IMG/VR virus record: IMGVR_UViG_3300046009_006830
Location: 1 to 25,402 of that record
Source: a virus
Direction: 5' to 3' (one strand)
Length of the DNA stretch: 25,402 nt
The position numbers were made by a program, and so were the translations under genes. The notes beneath the pieces are model-generated. The model was given only the letters and a program-made list of their open reading frames with translations. It searched no databases and was not told where the DNA came from. Shown piece after piece: positions 16,120 through 24,220 of the stretch (the stretch's first letter is position 1; each line of letters starts with the position of its first letter).

Positions 16120-17597
16120 ACATACTAGGTATCAGTGCTGGATTTCACGATGCCGCTGCCGCGGTAATTGATCCTCATGGTGAAATTTTATTTGCAGCTC
16201 ACAGCGAAAGATACAGCAAGATCAAAAATGATCAAACATTGCACACAGAGCTATTGAATGCTGTAAATGAGTTTGCACCTATATCACATGTTGCTTACTA
16301 TGAAAAACCCTGGAAGAAGCAGCTACGCAGATGGTTCAGCGGCGAAGGCTTTGATTGGAACCAAACTTTAACAGCAAAAGTCGTAACGCAACATCTCGGA
16401 AACTTGCCGCTTTTCACGGATGTCAGCAGTTATGATCATCATCTAAGTCATGCCGCAGCAGGTTTTCAAACCAGTCCTTTCACAGACGCCACAGTGGTAG
16501 TTATAGATGCAATAGGCGAACTTGAAACTATTTCAATTTATTCTGCAGAGTATGATAAGCAAGGCAATGCCAAGTATCGCAAACTATGGCAACAACAGTA
16601 CCCACACAGCATTGGTCTTTTTTATTCCGCAATGACTCAACGTGTGGGTTTGAAACCCATGGATGAAGAATACATTCTAATGGGCATGAGTGCCTACGGC
16701 AAGAAAAATCATTCAGAGTTTTTAAAAAGTTTGTTAATACAAGATCTAAATGCTTGTACGTTCAAGCAAAATTTACACACAGGTGTTGATGAAGATTTGT
16801 TGCAGGGTGTAAACAAAAATGACATTGCACTGTCGTCGCAAAAGCTGTGTGAAGAACTAGTTTATAGCGTAATGCATCGTGCAAGAAAATTCCGTTGGAG
16901 TAATAATCTAGTGTACATGGGCGGAGTTGCCTTGAACTGTCTTGCAAATAGAAATCTTGGAAAAATCTTTGATAATATCTGGATCATGCCTAATCCAGGC
17001 GACGCAGGCAGCAGCCTAGGTGCTGCGGCACTGGCTTATGGTAAACGTCTTAATTGGCAGCATCCATTTCTTGGGCATAACATAGAAGGCAGTTATCCTA
17101 TTGGTGCAATTGTCAACGGTTTGTTGCGGGATCGCATAGTGGGAGTTGCAAGTGGCCGTGCAGAGTTTGGACCTAGGGCACTGGGCAATCGAAGTTTACT
17201 GGCAGATCCGCGAGGAGCAGATATCAAAGACAAAGTCAACGTAATTAAAAAACGACAAAAGTTTAGACCTTTTGCACCAGTAATTCTAGAAGAAGTCGCC
17301 AATCAGTATTTTGACTTTCCAGTGGGATGGACTCAAAGTCCGTATATGCAAACTGTGGCAAGATGTAAACGCCCTGACTTGTTTCCTGCTATTTGTCACG
17401 TTGATGGTACCAGTAGAGTACAAACTGTGCCCGCTGATAGATCAGGGATTAGAAAACTGCTTGAAACTTGGTATCAAATCACAGAATGTCCAATGTTGTT
17501 AAACACCAGTTTAAACATCAGAGGTGAACCAATGGTCAATGATAGACAAGATGCAAATAGATTTGAAAAATTGTACAAGGTAAAAGTATATTCATGA
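16116..17597 (+). CDS. Carbamoyltransferase of the NodU/CmcH family (493 aa)
   Basis: The N-terminal Kae1/YgjD-like ATPase domain begins MNILGISAGFHDAAAA and carries the metal-binding HHLSHAA motif (108-114), with GGVALNCLANRN at 269-280. The C-terminal YrdC-like part has GRAEFGPRALGNRS (347-360) and RPFAP (384-388), the carbamoyl-adenylate signature. Family enzymes make carbamoyl-adenylate from carbamoyl phosphate and ATP and pass the carbamoyl group to a hydroxyl of a sugar or antibiotic (NodU, CmcH, TobZ). At 493 residues it is shorter than the usual 550-600, as in other phage copies. The acceptor here is probably a sugar, given the glycosyltransferases around it. ATGA overlaps join it to both neighbours. 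Confidence 0.92.
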   Translation: MNILGISAGFHDAAAAVIDPHGEILFAAHSERYSKIKNDQTLHTELLNAVNEFAPISHVAYYEKPWKKQLRRWFSGEGFDWNQTLTAKVVTQHLGNLPLFTDVSSYDHHLSHAAAGFQTSPFTDATVVVIDAIGELETISIYSAEYDKQGNAKYRKLWQQQYPHSIGLFYSAMTQRVGLKPMDEEYILMGMSAYGKKNHSEFLKSLLIQDLNACTFKQNLHTGVDEDLLQGVNKNDIALSSQKLCEELVYSVMHRARKFRWSNNLVYMGGVALNCLANRNLGKIFDNIWIMPNPGDAGSSLGAAALAYGKRLNWQHPFLGHNIEGSYPIGAIVNGLLRDRIVGVASGRAEFGPRALGNRSLLADPRGADIKDKVNVIKKRQKFRPFAPVILEEVANQYFDFPVGWTQSPYMQTVARCKRPDLFPAICHVDGTSRVQTVPADRSGIRKLLETWYQITECPMLLNTSLNIRGEPMVNDRQDANRFEKLYKVKVYS

Positions 17598-17977
17598 AAT
17601 CCAAAAAGAATCCTTGGAAAAAAATCTTGGCAAACGCACAGGGTGCTCAAAACGGGTGGAACAAAAAACATCAACGGTTAGGAGTCAATCGTCCTGTTAA
17701 AACGTTTTCTTGTACTCCAGAAGACATTGAACGTATATATAATGAGCAGGGCGGAGTCAGCCGCTGGTTAAAAATTCCTATTGACCCAATGGATGTTTTT
17801 AGAAAACATTATCCGTTGGCACCAAGCCTGGATAGACTAGATAACAACAAAGATTATACGCCAGATAATATCTGTGTCAGTACAAGATTTGAAAACTATG
17901 GATTTAACAAAGCCACAGATGAAATCAAAACAGAATGTATTACAAAGCTAGTAGGATATATGTCTAATGGAAATTAA
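17594..17977 (+). CDS. HNH-like small protein (127 aa), possibly degenerate
   Basis: The C-terminal half has PSLDRLDNNKDYTPDNI (77-93) followed by STRFENYG, a pattern found in phage HNH endonucleases (SLDRID..KGYT.DNV...N). The region before it, IYNEQGGVSRWLKIPID (48-64), lines up with the zinc-binding 'CA.TG.P' part of those proteins but has no cysteines, and the usual first histidine is not obvious. It may be an HNH variant with another metal arrangement or an inactive relative. The N-terminus is basic (KSKKNPWKK), fitting nucleic acid contact. It lies inside the operon in ATGA overlap with the carbamoyltransferase, not as a free-standing intruder. Confidence 0.55.
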   Translation: MKSKKNPWKKILANAQGAQNGWNKKHQRLGVNRPVKTFSCTPEDIERIYNEQGGVSRWLKIPIDPMDVFRKHYPLAPSLDRLDNNKDYTPDNICVSTRFENYGFNKATDEIKTECITKLVGYMSNGN

Positions 17978-18533
17978 AGCAATTGATGACACCAACACAC
18001 TGTTTTCATTACATAATCTAGTAGATCAAGATTTAGTTGACCAACTGCAAGACATAGATTGGGCCAGTGTGCCTACGTTGCCTTTTATGTCAGCTCAGCA
18101 TAGAAAAGTTGTTGTACTTGAAGCTGTGCCCTTGTTGCAAAAAGTTGATACTCAAATGAGGCAAAAAAGCAAGGTAATTGCACACAAGCTAGGTTTGGAA
18201 TTTGATTTTTATTACAACGATTTTTGGATTGACTTTCCTGGATGGTCAGTGCCCTTGCATGTTGACAGTCAAGTTTTTTGTTCATGGCAATCATACTGGT
18301 TTGGCCCTGAAAACACAGGCACCACATTTTATACTGATCGTCTTGGTACTGAAGTCAAGTACCAAGCAAGTTTTTCTCCAAACACCGGATACTTTATGTT
18401 AAACATGCCAGTTGACGGTGCACAACCGTTGAATTGGCATGATATGAAACATACCATCCCAGAAGGACAACTAAGATTAACAAGTTACACTCGACTAGGC
18501 CCTTATCATGCAAGAACATATAACCACCACTGA
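17967..18533 (+). CDS. 2OG-Fe(II) oxygenase-like protein (188 aa)
   Basis: The protein shows a jelly-roll iron site. H98 and D100 form HxD in VPLHVDSQ, a distal histidine is H158 or H162 (NWHDMKHTIP), and R170 in QLRLTSYTRLG could bind the carboxylate of 2-oxoglutarate. GTTFYTD and NTGYFMLN between them fit the core strands. At 188 residues it is close to the size of phage oxygenases of this superfamily, which hydroxylate or oxidise small molecules, peptides or bases. In this setting a sugar or lipid substrate is plausible. It overlaps the upstream gene by 11 nt and the methyltransferase by 26 nt. Confidence 0.65.
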   Translation: MEIKAIDDTNTLFSLHNLVDQDLVDQLQDIDWASVPTLPFMSAQHRKVVVLEAVPLLQKVDTQMRQKSKVIAHKLGLEFDFYYNDFWIDFPGWSVPLHVDSQVFCSWQSYWFGPENTGTTFYTDRLGTEVKYQASFSPNTGYFMLNMPVDGAQPLNWHDMKHTIPEGQLRLTSYTRLGPYHARTYNHH

Positions 18534-19311
18534 AACTAGATATCATAAAGATTTTGCGTATTACGTAAACGACAGTATAATAGGACGTAGTCTAGAACTG
18601 TATGGCGAGTACGGCCAAAGCGAACTAGACTTTTTTCTATGGCTTGCCAATCCTGAACATGTCATTTATGATATTGGAGCAAACATAGGCACATACACTG
18701 TGGCTTTTGCCAGCAGTGGCGCACAGGTGTTTGCATTTGAACCAAATCCTAAAAACTATGCACTGCTTGATACAAACACCAAAGATTTAAACAACGTAAA
18801 AGTCTATCATGTTGCTGTGGGTAGCAAAACACAAAAAGTTTTTTGCAATGATTTTGATTTAGATGTTCGCAGTAATTACGGAGCTATGAATATCAATGAA
18901 TCAAGCGGCACAGCAGTTGATATGATAAGTTTAGATAATCTAGCCATTCCTGCTCCTACAATGATAAAAATTGATGTAGAAGGCAGCGAACTTGATGTTT
19001 TGTTAGGTATGCAAAACAAGATAAAAGAAAACATGCCAGTGATTGTATATGAAGCACATGAAACCAAACAATTTGCAGAAATATTTAATCTTTTAAAAAG
19101 TCTAGACTATAGATTGGTTTGGCTTCAGTGTATGAATTACAATCAAAAAAATTTCAAACAAAACACCAACAATGTCTTTGAAAACACAGCTTTGTTTAGC
19201 GTAGTGGCATGGCCTCCGCAAGCACCACAGGACATACTAACTGGTCATGAAGTTACAGGACCAGATGATACTTGGCAAAAGTTTTGCAAACCAGTTGATA
19301 ATCACAAGTAA
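18508..19311 (+). CDS. FkbM-family SAM-dependent methyltransferase (267 aa)
   Basis: Motif I is VIYDIGANIGTYT (52-64), followed by the acidic ribose-binding strand VFAFEPNP (75-82). The FkbM hallmark IKIDVEGSELDVLLGM lies at 153-168. These enzymes transfer a methyl group from SAM, mostly to hydroxyls of sugars, polyketides or related compounds. It lacks a signal or membrane segment. It is the last + strand gene of the 3396-19311 chain and runs 10 nt into the end of the opposing amidinotransferase gene. With the neighbouring glycosyltransferases, O-methylation of a glycan is the simplest reading. Confidence 0.85.
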   Translation: MQEHITTTETRYHKDFAYYVNDSIIGRSLELYGEYGQSELDFFLWLANPEHVIYDIGANIGTYTVAFASSGAQVFAFEPNPKNYALLDTNTKDLNNVKVYHVAVGSKTQKVFCNDFDLDVRSNYGAMNINESSGTAVDMISLDNLAIPAPTMIKIDVEGSELDVLLGMQNKIKENMPVIVYEAHETKQFAEIFNLLKSLDYRLVWLQCMNYNQKNFKQNTNNVFENTALFSVVAWPPQAPQDILTGHEVTGPDDTWQKFCKPVDNHK

Positions 19312-20339
19312 GTTTCTAATCCGCCACGCCGTCTGATATCCTGGGTGCAGCAGCTGATGCCACCATCCCAGAAGTAGCTGTGTCTAAGTTCACACACTAT
19401 AGGATTAATCTTATGTTGTTCACAAAAATCAAACACAGTCTTGTTGTATGCTGAAAAAATCACATTCTGTTCATCCAGCACAAGGCAATTCACATCAAAC
19501 ACAGTTTCTGCAACATATCCTGTCCAGTGATTTAGATAAGTGTTGACGTATTCTGTGAATTCAGGTGTGGGTGTTTGTCCCTGTACATACCACGCTCCAG
19601 GCGATTCTTCGTATCTAAACTTGCCGACTTCCATTGCTGCCCAGATACTGCTATCCCAAATTTTGCAAACTTCCCATCCAGGAAAATCTTGATCAAAGTT
19701 TAAATTTACATCGTGTTTTGAGCTTAGAATCACTCCAGGTTTTAGTATAGCAAACACAGCATCACCGTGACCATCTGTCACAGCTTCGTGTATTCTATAA
19801 TTGCTGTCAAGAAGATTATCAACAATCCAAGCCGTTTGTTCTGGTTTTAAAAAATCACTGTTGTCAAAAAATATATCTCTACCAACACGTACGATGCAAC
19901 TAGCACTGGCTCCGTTTAGAACGCAGTTAGGGTCAAAGAATTTTCCATGCGGATTTACCACCGCGCCTGGTTGTTGCTTTTCATAGTTATTGGATATATC
20001 GTCTAGTTCTTGCATAGGCAATATTCTCAATAGCTTGTTGCCTAAAGTTATTTGCCAATCTCGTGGTGTTAACGGAGGTAACGGTACACCTTGATTAGAC
20101 AACTGCATGTTCTCAAAAGATTTTTTATCTATTAGATTTGGTCTAACCACTGTGGCGCCATAGTCTTTGATTGTATTGGTAAGATTTTGTAAATCTTCTT
20201 CAGTTTCATGTAGTATTTGAGAAAGTTGATTGCGTACCTGTGCGTTGTCAATAAAATCAAAATAATCTGGTGGATAGGCTCTACCCACAATCACTTCTTC
20301 TAATGGTTGCCAACTGGTAAAACTGTTTATAACATTCAT
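19302..20339 (-). CDS. Amidinotransferase (glycine/inosamine amidinotransferase-like, 345 aa)
   Basis: The N-terminus SFTSWQPLEEVIVGR is typical of the family. PRD (92-94), HGD (191-193) in DGHGDAVF, and DGGISCCTQDIRRRG (325-339) place the pentein-fold active site: C330 aligns with the catalytic Cys of arginine:glycine amidinotransferase (GGFHC.TCDVRRRG) and H191/D193 with its His-Asp pair. The usual His before the Cys is Ser here. The length is close to StrB (about 347), the streptomycin amidinotransferase. The expected reaction is transfer of the guanidino carbon unit from arginine to an amine. The acceptor is unknown; an amino sugar would fit the context. It is the last gene of a three-gene - strand operon, with an ATGA overlap upstream. 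Confidence 0.88.
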   Translation of the reverse strand: MNVINSFTSWQPLEEVIVGRAYPPDYFDFIDNAQVRNQLSQILHETEEDLQNLTNTIKDYGATVVRPNLIDKKSFENMQLSNQGVPLPPLTPRDWQITLGNKLLRILPMQELDDISNNYEKQQPGAVVNPHGKFFDPNCVLNGASASCIVRVGRDIFFDNSDFLKPEQTAWIVDNLLDSNYRIHEAVTDGHGDAVFAILKPGVILSSKHDVNLNFDQDFPGWEVCKIWDSSIWAAMEVGKFRYEESPGAWYVQGQTPTPEFTEYVNTYLNHWTGYVAETVFDVNCLVLDEQNVIFSAYNKTVFDFCEQHKINPIVCELRHSYFWDGGISCCTQDIRRRGGLETYL

Positions 20340-21505
20340 GACTGTAAACTCTTATAAAGTGCTTTTAATCTTTGAGTACCGCAGCTTGAAAAAACTTTTT
20401 GATTATGCTCAATATCTGATCTACACTGATCAAATATTTTTTGTAAGTTTTGGTTTTTAAGTTGTTTAATCAAGTCGTAAACTGCTGCCCATCTCAATGT
20501 GTTATTAGTTATACTATCATAACTTGAGTCTATGACATTTTCAAACGTGCGATATCCCATGTCACGTAACAGTTTTAAACTACCGGCGGGTGCAACAAGC
20601 ACAAAAGGCTGTCCGTGTTTAATTGGTTTAAATGTTTTCTCAGTTAAAAATGTTCCTCCACTTTGATCTGCATCAAAGAAAGTTTCAAAAACCAAGTGGA
20701 CGTAGCTTTGCTCAACATGTTCTCTTACCATAATGCTATGATTGTTATGTTGATTTGATGTAAGATTATCGCAAGTGTATGGTGCATGGTTGACAAAGTC
20801 AATTGTTTGCTGTCTAAGATTCAACAAATCAATTTCAATTGGATTGTCTTCAAATTTGTCATCACTATCAACATTGCCATAACTCCAAAATGAATTTGAT
20901 AACAAGTTTGAACTTTGAAGATGAGTCATGGCTGTGGCTCTCCACCACTTGTGAATTCTATTGAGTGCAGTAAAGTCTTTGTTTCTAGTGCTGTTTAGAG
21001 GTTGTGCTGGTTGGTGTCTAAAATTAGCTTTATAATAAAACAACTCATGATCAACAAAATGCACAAAGTTGGGTAAATCTTTTATAGCACTGTTTCCTGT
21101 TACAAATTTATAATTTTTGGGTATTTGATGAACATGGCATTGGCTGTTTAAAGCTTGACATTGTAGATTTGGATTGTCTCCTTCGTGATAGTAAAAAAGT
21201 AGTTTTAATTTGTTTTCTCGCACCGCTTGTTTTACGCTGTCTGGAATCAACGAAATATAGTCAATTGAAAAATCAAACCATGCGAACGCGATAGGATAAA
21301 AGCTATCAGCAGGATAGTCATCATTGATATGATAGTCTGTGTAGGGAAATTTAAAAATACTAAAATAATAGTACAAACGCATAGGCACTGTTCTTGGATA
21401 AGAATTCCATAAAGATTCGTAGCCTTTGCTGATGTCTGTTGCCTGTGCTAGATTTGGGTAAGGCTTTCCATTGATATATTTGTCGTAAACAAAGTTGAAT
21501 TTCAT
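20336..21505 (-). CDS. TEK-family putative glycosyltransferase, copy 3 (389 aa)
   Basis: Shared motifs are FTALNRIHKWWR (178-189), VFETFF with E274, LTEKTFKPI (287-295), QPF (299-301), and GSLKLLRDMGYRTFENVIDSSYD (308-330). The C-terminal 120 residues are closest to copy 4, encoded next to it on the same strand. The N-terminal part (1-165) is Tyr/Phe-rich, with FYYHEGDNP near 104-112, and is not alike in all copies. The spacing between E274 and TEK is 14 residues, against 11 in the other three. By analogy with GT10 transferases the TEK loop may bind a nucleotide sugar; this is inference. Both gene ends overlap neighbours by ATGA. Confidence 0.5.
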   Translation of the reverse strand: MKFNFVYDKYINGKPYPNLAQATDISKGYESLWNSYPRTVPMRLYYYFSIFKFPYTDYHINDDYPADSFYPIAFAWFDFSIDYISLIPDSVKQAVRENKLKLLFYYHEGDNPNLQCQALNSQCHVHQIPKNYKFVTGNSAIKDLPNFVHFVDHELFYYKANFRHQPAQPLNSTRNKDFTALNRIHKWWRATAMTHLQSSNLLSNSFWSYGNVDSDDKFEDNPIEIDLLNLRQQTIDFVNHAPYTCDNLTSNQHNNHSIMVREHVEQSYVHLVFETFFDADQSGGTFLTEKTFKPIKHGQPFVLVAPAGSLKLLRDMGYRTFENVIDSSYDSITNNTLRWAAVYDLIKQLKNQNLQKIFDQCRSDIEHNQKVFSSCGTQRLKALYKSLQS

Positions 21506-22605
21506 ATACTTTCTAACATATTGTACAACTCTTGTTTGAGTACTTTTTCAAATCCACCGTTGTAAAAATGATCACGATTATGTTCTATAACTGGAATCAT
21601 AGATTCAAACAATGCCTGTTTTTTGCTAGGACTTAACATTTCAATGCGCTTTAGTTCTTTGGCAATCATTTCAGTTCTCAAAAACAAATCTGTTTCAAGA
21701 TCGTAACTTTCGTCTATAAATTTGTCAAAGGTTTGAAAGCCATAGCTACGGAGATATTTTAGACTGCCAGGTGGAGCTTGCAAAATAAAAGGTAGTCCTA
21801 GTGCAATTGGCTTAAAAGTTTTTTCAGTTAGATGTTGACGATCATCGAACACCACAGTCTCAGTAACTACATAGATTAAACTTTGATTACATTCTTTAAA
21901 CAAGTCTAGCTTGTAACTGGTCATAGGGTGTCCGCTTTCTTGATCAAACTCAAACGGCAATGTTGTTCCAAAAGCCATTACATCAGATATATCAGAATAT
22001 CTATTCCTGTAGAAATCTGCTAGTTCTTCTGCTGGTTCGTTATGAAACGGACATCGCGCAGGAAAGCTGATATGATTATGTTGCAATCCTTTTTTTACCA
22101 ATAGATACATTAATAGTATTCTGTGGCGACGGTCACCACCTATTATTCTATTTGGGCAAACAAAAGTTTTAGTTATTTGTCGAAGATGTGTAGGAACTAT
22201 CAATTGGCTATAATTATAGCCCCGGTACCAATCTAGTGCAGCCCATCCATGGAAAAAATAGTATCTAGATTCAAAGTTGAATTTTTTACAAACTTCTTCA
22301 ACTGCTGCGCTTTGATATTCACTTGTGACCAGTATAGGCAATTTATCATCAGTGGTGTGGCCGCGCTTTTGTAGATCTTGTCTTACGAATTCATTGAAAG
22401 TTTGACTTTGTCTTTCCAAATTAATTGGCTCTTGGTCAAGAAAAAATATATAATTATGTTCACGAGCATATGACAAATCAAAATTTTGCAAACTCTCTAG
22501 ATCAGTTCTACCAAACGGATAACAATAAAACATTCGTACGCCTGGACGGTGATTTTGCAGCCAAGGCCAAAACACGCCTTCGTATATTTCGTCAATTCTA
22601 ATCAT
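21502..22605 (-). CDS. TEK-family putative glycosyltransferase, copy 4 (367 aa)
   Basis: Motifs are FVCPNRIIGGDRRHR (148-162), TET with E249, LTEKTFKPIALGLPF (259-273), and PPGSLKYLRSYGFQTFDKF (278-296). The N-terminal half has FFLDQEPIN (54-62), ILVTSEYQSAAVEEV (91-105) and FFHGWAALDWY (117-127), which look like a Rossmann-type half of a GT-B enzyme. It is the first gene of the - strand operon. Its ATG shares two bases with the ATG of the opposite gene in the tetramer CATG (22603-22606). No Shine-Dalgarno is seen; a TAAAAT on the - strand (22625-22620) could be a -10 box with a very short leader. Confidence 0.5.
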   Translation of the reverse strand: MIRIDEIYEGVFWPWLQNHRPGVRMFYCYPFGRTDLESLQNFDLSYAREHNYIFFLDQEPINLERQSQTFNEFVRQDLQKRGHTTDDKLPILVTSEYQSAAVEEVCKKFNFESRYYFFHGWAALDWYRGYNYSQLIVPTHLRQITKTFVCPNRIIGGDRRHRILLMYLLVKKGLQHNHISFPARCPFHNEPAEELADFYRNRYSDISDVMAFGTTLPFEFDQESGHPMTSYKLDLFKECNQSLIYVVTETVVFDDRQHLTEKTFKPIALGLPFILQAPPGSLKYLRSYGFQTFDKFIDESYDLETDLFLRTEMIAKELKRIEMLSPSKKQALFESMIPVIEHNRDHFYNGGFEKVLKQELYNMLESI

Positions 22606-22606
22606 G
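22603..22606. other. Divergent start codons overlapping in CATG
   Basis: The - strand ATG (22605-22603) and the + strand ATG (22604-22606) share two bases. Any promoter or ribosome site for one gene must therefore lie inside the other's coding region. A weak TATATT (22583-22588, +) and TAAAAT (22625-22620, -) are the only -10-like boxes seen close by. Confidence 0.75.
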
Positions 22607-24220
22607 TTTGATGTTTTTTATTTTACTCAGAAACCAAATTTGTTCCCGCACGAACAAAAAGTAGAAAGCATTGAGCAAGCAAAAAAAATTGCCAAGACTC
22701 GCTTCTTTTGGATTGTAAATTACTTATCGGACTATGATGACTTTGATTTTCTTTGGGAACCAGTGCCATGGGAAAGCAAGTTTAGACATGTATGGCCAAG
22801 CCAATGGCAAGAACACGGAGGCACAGAACTCATCCCTAAAGATTGGGACGGAGTTGATACCAAATACCATACTGAGCCAAAGATATCAAGACAAGGTTCG
22901 GTGCCAGCTTACATCATAGACTATGGTAACGGACAAGAAGTTAGGACACCAAACAACGTGTCTGTGATACGCACAGTAAGGTACGTGAACAGTTACCTAG
23001 ACACTATTCGACGTATTGTTTTCAGTGCCAAAGAGGAACATATCTGGATTTTGTCTAGTTTGTGTAACTACGACATCTTTACATTTACATGGCATCCAAG
23101 CGAATGGCAGCAAGATCTTATTCACGTATTCGCTAGCAATGATCAAAAATTTGGAGATACTTTTTATTTGCATGTTCCAACCGCAAGAAAAGTTTTAGAC
23201 GAAGTAACATTACTTGACTATGCAAATTTAAATTTTGTTGAAGGTATGCTGGTATTAAGGCACAGAATGCCAACCATAGAACACAATGCAGACACTCATG
23301 TACAAGTCTTAAAGTTACTTGATCCTCAACAGCCTTTTACACTGTTGCACACAGTTGATGATCCGCGGCAAGATGATTTTGCGGACTTGCCAACCATCAG
23401 TGTTTGGGACAAAACAAAAAAAACAGTGATGAGTTTGAATCAAGGTTCATCAGCTGTGATAGTTCCAAGAGAGATACAGTCATATGTTAAAAATGAAATC
23501 TATGAATATCCATACATTTCAAAAATAAATTTGTATAAACAAAAACCATTACCAATAATTTTTCTAAGCAACAATGAACAATGTGCTGATGAAAACTGGC
23601 AAGATTTGTGTGATAAGTTCTCAGCACACTACAAGTTGATTAGAGTACACGGAATCAAAGGCAGAGTACAAAGCCAACTGGCCGCAGCAAAAGCAGCAGA
23701 CTCGCCTTGGTACTTTGTAGTACCTGCAAAAATCAAGATACACGATACTTTTAACTTTAAATGGCAACCTGATCGTTTACAGCAACCAAAGCACTATATT
23801 TTTGACACCTATAACCCAGTAACTGAACTAAGCTACGGTCATATGGGCATGGTATGTTACTGTCGAAGTCTTGTTGAGCAAACCAAAGGTGATGGATTGG
23901 ATTTTACATTGGAAAGTGCTCATGAAGTAACAGGAATAGAAGCAGGCGTGGCCACACTAGATCATGATAGCACAGTGGCGTGGCGCACTGCGTTTAGAGA
24001 AGTTACCAAACTACAGCACTATTATAGTGTTACAAAAGACATAGACACAGAGTATCGTCTATCGCAATGGACCACAGTTGGAAATGCCGCAACCTTGTCT
24101 GGAGCCAAACATGCTCAAGAATTTTATCATAAAGTCAACGGCAATATAAAAGAACTTTTAAAAACCTATGAATGGTCCTGGATTGATGACCAATACTCTG
24201 ATGTGCTGAGCCAATTATAA
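22604..24220 (+). CDS. Large phage protein with repeats and a glycosyltransferase-like C-terminal half (538 aa)
   Basis: The opening FDVFYFTQKPNLFPHE and then FFWIVNYLSDYDDFDFLW (34-51) with HVWPSQWQEHGG (62-73) are patterns I recall from widespread, uncharacterised cyanophage proteins; they fix the start. A similar unit recurs at 146-177 (HIWILSSLCNYDIFTFTWHP) and 368-400 (WYFVVPAKIKIHDTFNFKW). Residues 318-538 line up with the glycosyltransferase at 5537: IIFLS....ADENW, RVHGIKG, AWRTAFREV. The DGDN of that enzyme is PAKI here, so the DxD motif is lost. It may be a non-catalytic or altered transferase partner. The gene stands alone on the + strand and overlaps the end of the epimerase gene by 55 nt. 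Confidence 0.6.
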   Translation: MFDVFYFTQKPNLFPHEQKVESIEQAKKIAKTRFFWIVNYLSDYDDFDFLWEPVPWESKFRHVWPSQWQEHGGTELIPKDWDGVDTKYHTEPKISRQGSVPAYIIDYGNGQEVRTPNNVSVIRTVRYVNSYLDTIRRIVFSAKEEHIWILSSLCNYDIFTFTWHPSEWQQDLIHVFASNDQKFGDTFYLHVPTARKVLDEVTLLDYANLNFVEGMLVLRHRMPTIEHNADTHVQVLKLLDPQQPFTLLHTVDDPRQDDFADLPTISVWDKTKKTVMSLNQGSSAVIVPREIQSYVKNEIYEYPYISKINLYKQKPLPIIFLSNNEQCADENWQDLCDKFSAHYKLIRVHGIKGRVQSQLAAAKAADSPWYFVVPAKIKIHDTFNFKWQPDRLQQPKHYIFDTYNPVTELSYGHMGMVCYCRSLVEQTKGDGLDFTLESAHEVTGIEAGVATLDHDSTVAWRTAFREVTKLQHYYSVTKDIDTEYRLSQWTTVGNAATLSGAKHAQEFYHKVNGNIKELLKTYEWSWIDDQYSDVLSQL

